In this document: piece by piece, positions 22,726-31,629 of the stretch | Numbering within the stretch: position 1 is the stretch's first letter | Layout: each line of letters begins with the position of its first letter | NCBI GenBank assembly: GCA_025210475.1 | Contig: JAOARW010000074.1 | Span: forward strand, 1-37,351 | Length of the DNA: 37,351 bases | Reading direction: 5' to 3' | DNA from: Carboxylicivirga sp. | GTDB taxonomy: Bacteria; Bacteroidota; Bacteroidia; Bacteroidales; Marinilabiliaceae | Position numbers and translations under genes: made by a program | Notes under the pieces: generated by a model | The model's database searches: none | The model's input: the letters and a program-made list of their open reading frames with translations, nothing else | What the model was told of the DNA's origin: nothing

Positions 22726-23670
22726 ATGCAAAAAGAGACACCCATCAATAAAATATTATCCAAACTCGATGATTCAATCAGCCCTGATGAAGCTCAGCAA
22801 CTAGAAACCTGGCGAAAGGCTTCTGACGAAAACGAATCATTCTTTAAGGCATTTTCATTCTTTTGGAACGATAAGCAAACCGGACAAACCCGTTTCGAAC
22901 CCAATACCGAACAGGCTTTATCAACAATTCATCACCGCATTTCACGAAGATTATTCATTAGAAGAACTGTAAAAGTAGCGGCTATATTTGTTGCATTCAT
23001 TTCAATAGCCAGCCTATTGCTGATGCTGTCACCTATGGAAGAAACCAATAAAATTATAGCAAAGCACCAACAAAAAATCACCTTGCCCGATGGCACAACG
23101 GTTATTTTAGCCCAAGGTAGCCAATTAATTTATCCTGAACATTTCAAATCCTCCAAACGAAAAGTAGAGCTCACCGGAAAAGCCTGGTTTGATGTGGCTT
23201 ATAATCCTGAGCAACCGTTTATTGTGGAAACCCATAACGCTCGTACAAAAGTTTTGGGTACGCAATTCACCATTACCGCCAACGATTCAAAACCAACTAC
23301 CGTATTTCTTGATAAAGGGAAAGTTGCTTTTCGAGCCAAACAGTGGTTCTCTGAGAGCCATATCTTAAAACCCGGTGAAATGATAAGTTTTAAAAACGGA
23401 GCCTATCAAAAATCGAAACAAAACAACCTCAATGCCTCATCATGGGCTACACAGCAGTTGCAATTTAAGAGCACACCGTTGATAAATGTAATTCGCGAAC
23501 TGGAAGCATATTACAAGGTTAAGATTGAATTGCAAACACTGCAGATTGGCCAACTACGCTTCACCGGAACACTGAAAGAACCGACAGCCAAGGATGCACT
23601 TGAGATAATTGCATTAACGCTCAAACTCAAACTTACCCAAAATGAAAACACCCTAACTCTGAATTTATGA
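22726..23670 (+). CDS. FecR-family anti-sigma factor with DUF4974-type C-terminus
   Basis: A 314-residue inner-membrane anti-sigma/sensor. Cytoplasmic part 1-80 (short helices, DEAQQLETWRKASDENESFFKAF), one transmembrane helix about 83-102, periplasmic FecR domain about 113-210 (KITLPDGTTVILAQGSQLIYPE..., ELTGKAWFDV, FIVETHNARTKVLGTQFTI) and a C-terminal DUF4974-type domain about 243-314 (LQFKSTPLINVIRELEAYYKVKIEL). I start at ATG 22726. The frame is open back to 22654, but that part is repeat sequence. Role: holds the FecI-like sigma and passes on a signal from an STN-bearing outer-membrane partner. Its 3' end overlaps the next gene by 4 bp, so translation is coupled to the STN protein. Confidence 0.93.
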   Translation: MQKETPINKILSKLDDSISPDEAQQLETWRKASDENESFFKAFSFFWNDKQTGQTRFEPNTEQALSTIHHRISRRLFIRRTVKVAAIFVAFISIASLLLMLSPMEETNKIIAKHQQKITLPDGTTVILAQGSQLIYPEHFKSSKRKVELTGKAWFDVAYNPEQPFIVETHNARTKVLGTQFTITANDSKPTTVFLDKGKVAFRAKQWFSESHILKPGEMISFKNGAYQKSKQNNLNASSWATQQLQFKSTPLINVIRELEAYYKVKIELQTLQIGQLRFTGTLKEPTAKDALEIIALTLKLKLTQNENTLTLNL

Positions 23671-25232
23671 GAATAAAATTCCTTCTTCTAACCTACCTAC
23701 TGGTTGGTGCTTCGATTTCGAAAGCTCAAAAAACAGCACACTTTTACCTGGATAGCATTGCTCAACTGAACCAACTGGAACTTTGCTTTAGCGAAGACAT
23801 GGTTAATCTGCAACAAACAATCTATCTACCATCGGACAGCTTGTCTTTGGTAGATTACATCAAACAGGTGGCATACGAGAGTCATCTGGATATTCAACTC
23901 AAAGGCAACAACTTAATTATTACCAATCCCAATGAGCAAACCATTTTAATTAGTGGTAAGTTGATGGATTTAAACTCAAAAGAATCATTGCCTTTTGCTC
24001 ACATTCTGCAACGCGATTGGGGAACCGGTTCCATCACCAATGCCGAAGGTGGCTTTGAACTGCATGTGCCATCAGTATTAAGCGGATTACCCCTAGAGTT
24101 TTCATGTATGGGTTATGCCGACACAACCATAGTCATACCCCATCAGGACAGCCTTAAGCTACAGATTACTTTACGACCAAAGCCATACAACCTCAACGAA
24201 GTACTGGTACTGCCCAATGGCAATACGGCTGAGGATTTGGTACGAATGGCTTCTAAACGCATCAAGCGTAATTACCACCGTAAAACAGCTCAAATGGAGG
24301 CTTTTTACCGTCGCACAGGCTTTCGTGATTCAACCTTTGTGCAACTAATTGAAGCGGCTTTACTCATCGAAGACAAAGGAATAGATATGCCTCCATCCAC
24401 AACGAAAATCAAACTCAAAGAAGTCAGACGAAGTCAAAATTACCTCGTTCAGCATGATGCTAAATGGAAATGGGCATCAAAAAGAATGGAGAAATTAATC
24501 CATGGCGGTCATCGCAACACCTTTTACAGAGCCTATAATAACCCCGTCAGAACCTACAAAGATGATTGGTGGTACAAGCCACTGACCGACTATGAAGACT
24601 TCAAGTATGAATTTGAAGGCGCCATGTGGTTAGACTCCAATAAAGTTTACAAAGTTGAGTTCGAACGTGATGTATTATACATAGATGGAAGACGTTCATC
24701 AGAAAATAAAAATTTTTATAGCGGAGGTTACATTTATATAGATGCCAATGATTATGGTATTCATAAAATGGAATACATCGATAAAATGAAACGGAAGAGA
24801 GAATCGTATAAAGATGACTACCTAAAAGCCATAGAAAGGCATTCAATAATTAGTTTCCAGAAAATTAATCAGAAATACTACTTAAAATACCAAAAAGGGA
24901 ATGTTTACCAGGAAGGAAAATCACTCATTTTTGAGAATCCCGAAGCCGAAGAAAAGGACAGAGTAGTTAAATCACGCCAATGGGCCGAACAATTATTTGT
25001 CATCACCAATGTGGTAACTGAACGCCAACAAAGAGAGCGCATCCGCCAAAGAGACATATTGGATAAACACGAGAATTCCTTTGAAACCAATTACCCATAC
25101 AATCCTGATTTTTGGAACAACTACAGCATGATTAAGCAAAAGCCCCTTCCGGGAAAAGCCATTAAGGATTTGGAATGGGAAAAGTCACTGGAAATTCAAT
25201 TTGAAGAAAACAGCACAGCCAACAACGAATAA
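23667..25232 (+). CDS. STN + carboxypeptidase-regulatory domain protein, copy 1
   Basis: A 521-residue exported protein. Signal peptide 1-20 (ending SKA). An STN-like domain (about 25-92, FYLDSIAQLNQLELCFSEDMVNLQ...YIKQVAYESHLDIQLKGNNLIITNP) is followed by a CarboxypepD_reg-like domain (about 93-170, ISGKLMDLNSKESLPFAHILQ..GSITNAEGGFELHVP). The remaining 350 residues (from NGNTAEDLVRMASKRIKRNYHRKTAQMEAFYRRTGF) belong to a Bacteroidota family I cannot name, rich in beta strands and ending in a charged helix. There is no TonB plug or 22-strand barrel, although STN plus regulatory domain normally precede one. Translation is coupled to fecR (ATGA overlap). Probable role: envelope partner of FecR (inference). 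Copy 2 follows 18 bp downstream. Confidence 0.75.
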   Translation: MRIKFLLLTYLLVGASISKAQKTAHFYLDSIAQLNQLELCFSEDMVNLQQTIYLPSDSLSLVDYIKQVAYESHLDIQLKGNNLIITNPNEQTILISGKLMDLNSKESLPFAHILQRDWGTGSITNAEGGFELHVPSVLSGLPLEFSCMGYADTTIVIPHQDSLKLQITLRPKPYNLNEVLVLPNGNTAEDLVRMASKRIKRNYHRKTAQMEAFYRRTGFRDSTFVQLIEAALLIEDKGIDMPPSTTKIKLKEVRRSQNYLVQHDAKWKWASKRMEKLIHGGHRNTFYRAYNNPVRTYKDDWWYKPLTDYEDFKYEFEGAMWLDSNKVYKVEFERDVLYIDGRRSSENKNFYSGGYIYIDANDYGIHKMEYIDKMKRKRESYKDDYLKAIERHSIISFQKINQKYYLKYQKGNVYQEGKSLIFENPEAEEKDRVVKSRQWAEQLFVITNVVTERQQRERIRQRDILDKHENSFETNYPYNPDFWNNYSMIKQKPLPGKAIKDLEWEKSLEIQFEENSTANNE

Positions 25233-25250
25233 TAACCCTAACCTAAAATT

Positions 25251-26816
25251 ATGCAATATAAAACCTTTCTTCTTACCTGCCTGCTGATTAGTGCTTCAAT
25301 TACGAAAGCACAAAAAACAGCACACTTTTACCTGGATAGCATTGCTCAACTGAACCAACTGGAACTTTGCTTTAGCGAAGACATGGTTAACCTGCAACAA
25401 ACAATCTATCCGCCATCAGACAGCTTGTCTTTAGAAGTTTACATCAAACAGGTAGCTTACGAGAGTCATCTGGACATTCAACTCAAAGGCAACAACTTAA
25501 TTATTACCAATCCTAATGAGCAAACCATATTATTGAGTGGTAAGTTGATGGATTTAAACTCAAACGAATCATTGCCTTTTGCTCACATTCTGCAACGCGA
25601 TTGGGGAACCGGTTCCATCACCAATGCCGAAGGTGGTTTTGAACTACATGTTCCATCTATTTTGTGCGGATTACCGCTTGAATTCTCTTGCATGGGCTAT
25701 GCTGATACAACCATTGTCATACCTCATCAGGACAGCCTTAATTTGCAGATTGTTTTGCGACCAAAGCCATACAACCTCAACGAAGTACTGGTGTTACCCA
25801 ATGGTAATACGGCTGAAGATTTAGTGCGCATGGCAACCAAACGCATCAAGCGCAATTACCACCGTAAAACTGCTCAAATGGACGCTTTTTACCGTCAAAC
25901 CGGTTTTCGCGATTCTACCTTTGTGCAATTATTTGAAGCCGCATTGCTCATTGAAGACAAAGGCATCGATATGCCACCTTCGACGAGCAAAGTTAAAATC
26001 AAAGAAGTAAGAAAAAGTCAGAATTACTATATCCCAATGGATGCCAAGCACAAGTGGGCTTTCGAAAAGATGGAAAAGTACTTTGGCGGTCATCAAAATG
26101 TGTTTTACAGAGCTTATAGCAACCCTGTAAGAGGCTATAAAGTTAGTTGGTGGTACAAACCATTAACCGACTATGAGGATTTCAAATATGAATTTGAAGG
26201 AGCCATGTGGATGGACACTGTGAAGGTTTATAAAATAAAGTATGAGTACGACCGGCTTTATATTAGCGGAAAACGTGCATCGGAATTGAGTAGTTCTTTT
26301 GATGGTGGCTACATTTATATTAATGCCAGCGACTATGGTATTTTAAAAATAAATCGCATGTGGTCATTTCCAAAATCACATAAAAACAAAGATTTAGCGA
26401 TTAGAGATGATAAGATGGCTGATACCGAATATAGTTTTCAGAAAATTAATGGCAAATACTATTTAAAATACGTCAGCAGTTTAGATTGTCCGCAAGGTAA
26501 ATTTACTATTTACGAAAACCCCAAGGCAGATAATAAAGATAAAGTCATAAAATCAAGACAATGGGCCGAAAGCATACTGGTTATTACCAATGTGGTAACG
26601 GAGCGCCAACAACGAGAGCGCATCCGCCAAAGGGAATTATTGGATAAGCATGAAAATTCCTTTGAAACCAATTATCCCTATAATCCTGAATTCTGGGACA
26701 ACTACAGCATGATTAAGCAAAAACCATTACCCGGTAAAGCCATCGAAGATTTAGAATGGGAGAAGTCTCTTGAGTTACAATTTGAAGAAAACAGCACAGC
26801 AAATGTTGAAAACTAA
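25251..26816 (+). CDS. STN + carboxypeptidase-regulatory domain protein, copy 2
   Basis: A tandem paralogue of the previous gene with the same length (521) and layout. After the signal peptide, the first about 210 residues differ at only about a dozen positions. The last about 80 residues (from SRQWAE) are also nearly identical, while about 250-440 is clearly diverged (for example KWKWASKRMEKLIHGG against KHKWAFEKMEKYFGG, and different loops after DYGI). Long stretches of the 5' half are identical in DNA. So the pair is a recent duplication, or is being homogenised at both ends while the middle evolves, as expected if the middle binds different partners (inference). Its end overlaps the ABC ATPase gene by 14 bp. 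Confidence 0.75.
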   Translation: MQYKTFLLTCLLISASITKAQKTAHFYLDSIAQLNQLELCFSEDMVNLQQTIYPPSDSLSLEVYIKQVAYESHLDIQLKGNNLIITNPNEQTILLSGKLMDLNSNESLPFAHILQRDWGTGSITNAEGGFELHVPSILCGLPLEFSCMGYADTTIVIPHQDSLNLQIVLRPKPYNLNEVLVLPNGNTAEDLVRMATKRIKRNYHRKTAQMDAFYRQTGFRDSTFVQLFEAALLIEDKGIDMPPSTSKVKIKEVRKSQNYYIPMDAKHKWAFEKMEKYFGGHQNVFYRAYSNPVRGYKVSWWYKPLTDYEDFKYEFEGAMWMDTVKVYKIKYEYDRLYISGKRASELSSSFDGGYIYINASDYGILKINRMWSFPKSHKNKDLAIRDDKMADTEYSFQKINGKYYLKYVSSLDCPQGKFTIYENPKADNKDKVIKSRQWAESILVITNVVTERQQRERIRQRELLDKHENSFETNYPYNPEFWDNYSMIKQKPLPGKAIEDLEWEKSLELQFEENSTANVEN

Positions 26817-27492
26817 AAATCTAAGCCATCGTTATGACAAACAGGTCATCATCGACAGCTTATCAATCGAAACACAGAGCAGCGGCTTGCATGTTTTTGC
26901 CGGCGCCAACGGATGTGGAAAATCAACTTTATTCAGACTAATTGCCGGTTTTGATGTGCCTCATAAAGGCAGTATTGAAATAAACCAAATGAGCCATGCC
27001 GATGACTACCGAAGCCAATTGGGCATTTCTTTAGAGCCGTTTAAAACTGAACCAAATCTTACAGTGTCCCAAATACTGACCATGGCACAGCTGGAAAAGA
27101 AAGCGGACGCTAAAACCATTGAGTATTGGTTGGATTTCTGGGAGTTGAACGATGCCCTCAACAAGCTCTTTAAAGAGTTGTCGGTTGGCATGGTCAAACG
27201 CCTGTCATTAATTATCTCTTTAATTGGTAATCCTCAAATCCTTATTTGGGATGAGCCTTTTAACGGACTCGACCCCTTAGGAATTGAAAAACTACAAGCC
27301 CTGATCGAGCAAGAGATTCAGGCCGGAAAACTCATTCTCCTGTCCACACACTTATTAAGTGAGCTGTCCAATACCATTGAACAAGCCTTTATAATGGAAA
27401 AGGGACGTGTTAAAAAAATACTCTCCAAAGATGAATTAAATAACGCAGAAGATAAATCAACCATTTTAAAGTGGTTACAAGCCGAAGCCTGA
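26803..27492 (+). CDS. ABC transporter ATP-binding protein
   Basis: A 229-residue ATPase. I start at ATG 26803 (MLKTKNLSHRYDKQ), the usual beginning of such subunits. The frame extends upstream into the previous gene (26770), an unlikely start. Walker A GANGCGKST (34-42), a signature of LSVGMVKRLS (LSGGQ variant with Val-Gly-Met), Walker B ILIWDEP and switch His in STHLL are all present. It pairs with the membrane protein 1 bp downstream. The combination of one ATPase and one six-helix permease is that of ABC-2-type exporters; the substrate is unknown. Co-transcription with fecR and the STN proteins suggests control by the FecI-like sigma. Confidence 0.92.
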   Translation: MLKTKNLSHRYDKQVIIDSLSIETQSSGLHVFAGANGCGKSTLFRLIAGFDVPHKGSIEINQMSHADDYRSQLGISLEPFKTEPNLTVSQILTMAQLEKKADAKTIEYWLDFWELNDALNKLFKELSVGMVKRLSLIISLIGNPQILIWDEPFNGLDPLGIEKLQALIEQEIQAGKLILLSTHLLSELSNTIEQAFIMEKGRVKKILSKDELNNAEDKSTILKWLQAEA

Positions 27493-27493
27493 T

Positions 27494-28225
27494 ATGTTAA
27501 AACGCTATTTAAAATACGAATACCAGCTATTGGCCAGCTGGCGAACCCTTATCCCATTACTCGTTCTTGGTTTAATATTATTGTTATCATCGTTCTTATC
27601 CCTTTGGTCAGGAAGCAACGACCACCTCAGGGACTACGAATTGGCAAAACATTTAGCCAACAGCAGTATGTCATCAACCTTACCTGCCCTTTTCTTTGCC
27701 ATGTGGCTGATACAAATGGTTTCTCACCTGTGCACAACGGGTTATTACAGTAGCTTGTTGTATTTCGGTAGTTCAAGAGCCAAACTGTTTATCTACTGCC
27801 AGGTTCAGCTGGCAGCCTGCCTGGTACTTTTTCTTTTTATCAGCTTTACGGCCAATGCATGTGCCAGCCTGTTCTTTGGTGTTTTCCCCTGGCAACTGCT
27901 CAGCGAACTCAACCTGAACAGCTTGTTGTCCTATAGTTTGTTTTTATATGCCATTGGCAATGTGGCGCTGCTTATCGGCCTTTTTAAACCAGGCCATTTA
28001 ATTGTGCTGCCCTTTTTCTTTTACTGGCTGATGGAATCATGGTTGGTGAGTTCACTTGTTCGTAAATTTGAATCGGATTATTTCCGCATGGCGCCATTGG
28101 CCAGTATTAAAGCCATAATTGGAAATGCCGTATTAAGCCCCGAAATGCTGGTGGTTGTATGCTTCTACCTCACGACCATCCTTTTCCTGATTCAACGCAC
28201 TATTTTTAATAAAAACTTCAGATAA
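27494..28225 (+). CDS. ABC-2-type membrane permease
   Basis: A 243-residue integral membrane protein with six hydrophobic segments, roughly 18-40, 63-82, 106-130, 142-162, 165-188 and 214-236. It begins with a basic amphipathic MLKRYLKYEYQLLASWRT, typical of ABC-2 permeases. It starts 1 bp after the ATPase gene's stop and so is its partner. No close family motif is recognised and the substrate is unknown. It does not look like CcmB of the cytochrome c system, although ATPase/permease/thioredoxin order invites the comparison. Confidence 0.8.
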   Translation: MLKRYLKYEYQLLASWRTLIPLLVLGLILLLSSFLSLWSGSNDHLRDYELAKHLANSSMSSTLPALFFAMWLIQMVSHLCTTGYYSSLLYFGSSRAKLFIYCQVQLAACLVLFLFISFTANACASLFFGVFPWQLLSELNLNSLLSYSLFLYAIGNVALLIGLFKPGHLIVLPFFFYWLMESWLVSSLVRKFESDYFRMAPLASIKAIIGNAVLSPEMLVVVCFYLTTILFLIQRTIFNKNFR

Positions 28226-28241
28226 TCAAGCAACTGATACC

Positions 28242-28799
28242 ATGATTAAAAAAGCCCCACTCATACTATCCTTCTCGTTTATCCTCTTATTAGTCAGCAG
28301 CAATGTTATATCGCGATGGCAACAAACCGCCGTCTATCGCAATTACGACAGTATTGATGAACCCATTCGTAAAGTATTAAAGCAAGATGATTTTCTGGCT
28401 GATGAAAGTAACAACCGAATTTTCGTCATCAACCTATGGGCCACCTGGTGCCAGCTCTGCGCCAAAGAAATACCGCATTTAAACAAGCTGGTTGATAAAT
28501 ACGAAGAAGATGGCGTGTTGTTTTTGGCCATCAACAGTGAGAAAGAAAAAGATGTCATTGAATGGCTCGACCTGCAAAAAAATGATTTTATCTATTTCCA
28601 TCTACACAATCATCGCGACTTGGCTGATTACCTTTTTCAGTTGAATCCTGACCAACAATATAAGGCCGGTCAGAAACCTCAACACCTGCCAACCAATCTC
28701 ATTATAAAAAATAATGAAATCATCTTTTATCAAGCCGGCTATAGCGAGGATAATATAAAACTTCTGGAAGAAGCTATTGCCAATAACATCAATCAATAG
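28242..28799 (+). CDS. TlpA-like membrane-anchored thioredoxin
   Basis: A 185-residue periplasmic thiol oxidoreductase. Residues 7-24 are a hydrophobic signal anchor; no lipobox is seen. The thioredoxin fold follows, with active site WCQLC (Cys70, Cys73) in INLWATWCQLCAKEIPHL, GVLFLAINSEKEKD and a cis-Pro loop HLPTNLII. The CQLC pair differs from the common CGPC/CKPC. A probable role is reduction or resolution of disulfides in envelope proteins or in the substrate of the neighbouring ABC system (inference). It is the last gene of the fecR operon; 377 bp without an intact gene follow. Confidence 0.88.
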   Translation: MIKKAPLILSFSFILLLVSSNVISRWQQTAVYRNYDSIDEPIRKVLKQDDFLADESNNRIFVINLWATWCQLCAKEIPHLNKLVDKYEEDGVLFLAINSEKEKDVIEWLDLQKNDFIYFHLHNHRDLADYLFQLNPDQQYKAGQKPQHLPTNLIIKNNEIIFYQAGYSEDNIKLLEEAIANNINQ

Positions 28800-28974
28800 A
28801 CATACACTCGTAAAATATGCTTTAAATCAGCTTTTGTGATTTTTTCGGTATTATGTGCCCTTAAATAATTTGAAATTATTACATTGCGAATTCCAAGATC
28901 AAAATGTATAATGACTAAACAAGAAGTATATGCCTCTGTTTCCGGTCGGTGCTCAACATCTTATCAGCACTGCA

Positions 28975-29133
28975 TTATGCATTTTTCGTTTTCATCCATT
29001 GCTTTAAAAAACCTCTACGGTCGATTTGGTATGGGGCTTTTTGAATGCTGGATATTCTAGTTCCGATTTTCTCTTCAATTAGATTGTATAATGGCAACCT
29101 GCCATCTGTATAACTGACTGCATATATCTGTGG
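28975..29133 (-). pseudogene. Possible C-terminal remnant of a lost gene
   Basis: Within the 377-bp gap 28800-29176, a minus-strand frame reads 52 codons between stops with a protein-like composition: YAVSYTDGRLPLYNLIEEK, IGTRISSIQKAPYQIDRRG, then FLKQWMKTKNA and a stop. It has no good start codon, and stop codons break the frame on both sides. I do not recognise the family. The rest of the gap shows no feature. Confidence 0.3.
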
Positions 29134-29176
29134 TCAGCACAAACAAACTAAACTGTTTTAAAGTAAATCAATTCCT

Positions 29177-31441
29177 ATGAAGAAGTTTCTCTTTCTTTTA
29201 TGTGTCACCTGCTATCTGGCTCCGGCAAGCAGTCAGATTAGCATCGACACAAGCAATTACCAACGAGCCGAACAATTTATCTCGTCGAATATTACAAAAA
29301 AGTATTACCGCTCCTGGGTGAACCCACAGTGGGTAAAAGATGCCCCGTTTTTTTGGTATTCTATTAGCACTAAAAAAGGAACCGAATACATTAAATGCGA
29401 GACTAAAAACGGTCAAAAACAAGCCTTATTCAATCAGGAAAAACTGGCAACTCTTCTGGCCAAAGAATTAGATAAGGAAGTAGAGCCTTACAAACTACCC
29501 ATTGCATCACTGAAAATTGATAAAGCAGGAAACACCTTAACGTTTAAGGCCAATCGACAGTGGTACAAATATCAAATTGCAGAAAACACACTAAATAAAT
29601 TTGATAAACCACAAAAGCAAAAATTATCATCAGCCTCGCCCGATAAAAGTAAGCTTGCTCTTGTTTATGACTATAATATCTGGATTAAAACAGGAACAGA
29701 CTCCATCCAAATTACCAAAGACGGTACACAAAAGTATGGTTATGGCGTTTCTCCTTCATGGTATTCAACCAAAAATATCGAATTGGAAAAGGATCATCCG
29801 CTGGAGCTGGATATAAACTGGAGTCCCGATGGCAAGTACATTATTGCCGGTAAATACGATCGACGACAGGCTCGAAACTTATACCTGTATAAGGTTTTAC
29901 CTAAGGAAGGACACCGGGCAATGGTGAAAGAATATGAACGTCCCATTGCCGGCGACAGCATTGTGCCAACCGTGGAATATGTATTAATTGATGTTGCGAA
30001 AAAGATGGTTAAACAATTGGATGTACCTGCCAAAGCTACGTTTTTGGCTTATGGTTTCGACTGGACAAAGGATGGGTCAAAAGCCTATCAGGTAAGTTTT
30101 GTAAGAGGTTACCAATCTGTGGAGGTATTCGAACTAACGGCCCAAAGCGGCCAGGTAAGAACGGTTTTTACCGAAAGTGCCGACACCTATGTTGACCCCA
30201 ATACAAGCGATTTAAAAATATTAAATAAGCAAAAGCAGCTACTTTGGCTATCCGAGCGTGATGGCTGGCAGCACATCTACCGCATTGATCAGGCAAGCGG
30301 TGAACTTATCAACCAGGTAACCAAAGGTGATTTTGTGGTACGAGGCATACAGCACGTTGATGAAAAAGCCCAACGCATATATTTCACAGCGGGTGGTAAA
30401 GAAGAAGGCATTGATCCTTATTACCCACTGCTCTATTCAGTCAAATTTGATGGCTCAGGCATGAAGCAAGTAACAACTGAACCGGCCTTCCATTCACTGT
30501 TTTTCAACAAAAGCGGACAATATTTTGTCGATAATTACTCAACCGTTCAGGAACCCAATATTGCATTGCTTCGCCGCAGTAAAGACGGACGTATCATTGC
30601 TAAACTTGAAACCGGCGATATTTCAGATATTCTGGCCATGGGCTGGCAAAAACCGGAACCTTTTAAGGTAAAAGGACGAGATGGCAAGACGGACATTTAC
30701 GGTGTTTTATTTAAACCTCATAATTTCGACCCAAATAAAAAATACCCGGTTATTGAAGGTACCTACAGTGGCCCGCAAACCATTCGCGCGCCCAAAACCT
30801 TCTGGCGTGGTTTATCCAACGACGACACTCCATTGGCTCAATTAGGCTTTGTACTGGTGAATATCGATGGTATGGGTTCGGCCTTTCGTTCTAAAGCATT
30901 TCACGATGTATCGTACCGCAACCTGGGCGATATTGGAGGCCCCGATAAGATGATTGCCATCAAAACACTGGCTGAAAAATACCCATGGATGGATGCCACA
31001 CGCGTAGGTATCTTTGGGCATTCGGCCGGGGGCTACGATGCCGCCCGTGCCTTATTGGCTTATCCTGAGTTTTATAAAGTTGGTGTAGCCACTGCCGGCA
31101 ACCACGATCACCGTTCGGCTAAAGCCTGGTGGCCCGAGCTGTACATGGGCTATCCGGCAGGCGATAATTACGACGAACAAAGTAATTACACCCATGCAAA
31201 AAACCTTCAGGGCCATTTGATGTTAGTACATGGCGATCAGGATCAAAATGTAAATCCCACGGCGTCCATGCGACTGGCAGCTGAGCTGATCAAGGCCAAT
31301 AAAGATTTTGAGCTATTGCTGATCCCCAATAAAGATCACGGGCAAGTGTACTACGATAAATACATGACCCGTAAGCGCTGGGATTTCTTTGTGAAGCATT
31401 TACATGGGATACAACCACCTAAAAATTATAAAATAAAATGA
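29177..31441 (+). CDS. S9 family peptidase with DPP IV-type N-terminal domain
   Basis: A 754-residue exported serine peptidase of the prolyl oligopeptidase clan. Signal peptide about 1-19 (ending ASS). A beta-propeller of the DPPIV_N kind covers about 85-470 (SPDKSKLALVYDYNIWIKTG, SPDGKYIIAGKYDRR, WLSERDGWQHIYRID), followed by the alpha/beta-hydrolase domain. The triad is visible: Ser616 in GHSAGG, Asp689 in HGDQDQNV, His721 in NKDHGQ. The elbow is GHSAGG rather than the GWSYGG of classical DPP IV, so specificity for Xaa-Pro dipeptides is probable from context only. It is the first gene of a run of proline-related enzymes. The length fits S9 family members (about 700-760). Confidence 0.85.
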   Translation: MKKFLFLLCVTCYLAPASSQISIDTSNYQRAEQFISSNITKKYYRSWVNPQWVKDAPFFWYSISTKKGTEYIKCETKNGQKQALFNQEKLATLLAKELDKEVEPYKLPIASLKIDKAGNTLTFKANRQWYKYQIAENTLNKFDKPQKQKLSSASPDKSKLALVYDYNIWIKTGTDSIQITKDGTQKYGYGVSPSWYSTKNIELEKDHPLELDINWSPDGKYIIAGKYDRRQARNLYLYKVLPKEGHRAMVKEYERPIAGDSIVPTVEYVLIDVAKKMVKQLDVPAKATFLAYGFDWTKDGSKAYQVSFVRGYQSVEVFELTAQSGQVRTVFTESADTYVDPNTSDLKILNKQKQLLWLSERDGWQHIYRIDQASGELINQVTKGDFVVRGIQHVDEKAQRIYFTAGGKEEGIDPYYPLLYSVKFDGSGMKQVTTEPAFHSLFFNKSGQYFVDNYSTVQEPNIALLRRSKDGRIIAKLETGDISDILAMGWQKPEPFKVKGRDGKTDIYGVLFKPHNFDPNKKYPVIEGTYSGPQTIRAPKTFWRGLSNDDTPLAQLGFVLVNIDGMGSAFRSKAFHDVSYRNLGDIGGPDKMIAIKTLAEKYPWMDATRVGIFGHSAGGYDAARALLAYPEFYKVGVATAGNHDHRSAKAWWPELYMGYPAGDNYDEQSNYTHAKNLQGHLMLVHGDQDQNVNPTASMRLAAELIKANKDFELLLIPNKDHGQVYYDKYMTRKRWDFFVKHLHGIQPPKNYKIK

Positions 31442-31457
31442 TTGTCCGCATTTACAC

Positions 31458-31548
31458 GTAAACAATAAACACAGAGACACAAAGGCGCAGAGTTTTTATT
31501 GAAGCATTTTATAATCCGCAACGAATCAGTGTCTCTGCGTTAGTTTAC
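31458..31548. repeat. Inverted repeat between the S9 peptidase and pepP-like genes
   Basis: GTAAAC...CAGAGACAC (31458-31480) is the inverted counterpart of GTGTCTCTG...GTTTAC (31529-31548), with about 48 nt between. The 188-bp gap holds no gene. CACAGAGACAC-type sequences are common in Bacteroidota intergenic DNA. It could form a large hairpin that acts as a weak terminator or repeat element. It does not have the triplet geometry of the transposase-linked repeats. Confidence 0.45.
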
Positions 31549-31629
31549 ATTTTATGCATGAATACGGATATTCAACTAAATTAATAGCTTATCCAGAATA
31601 CAAATTATTAATATTAAACCCCAATTCAT

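Noticed and set aside
26803..28799. ABC ATPase, permease and thioredoxin read as CcmA/CcmB/CcmG (cytochrome c maturation)
   Set aside because: The permease does not resemble CcmB, there is no CcmC/CcmE/CcmF nearby, and the genes sit in a FecR/STN operon.
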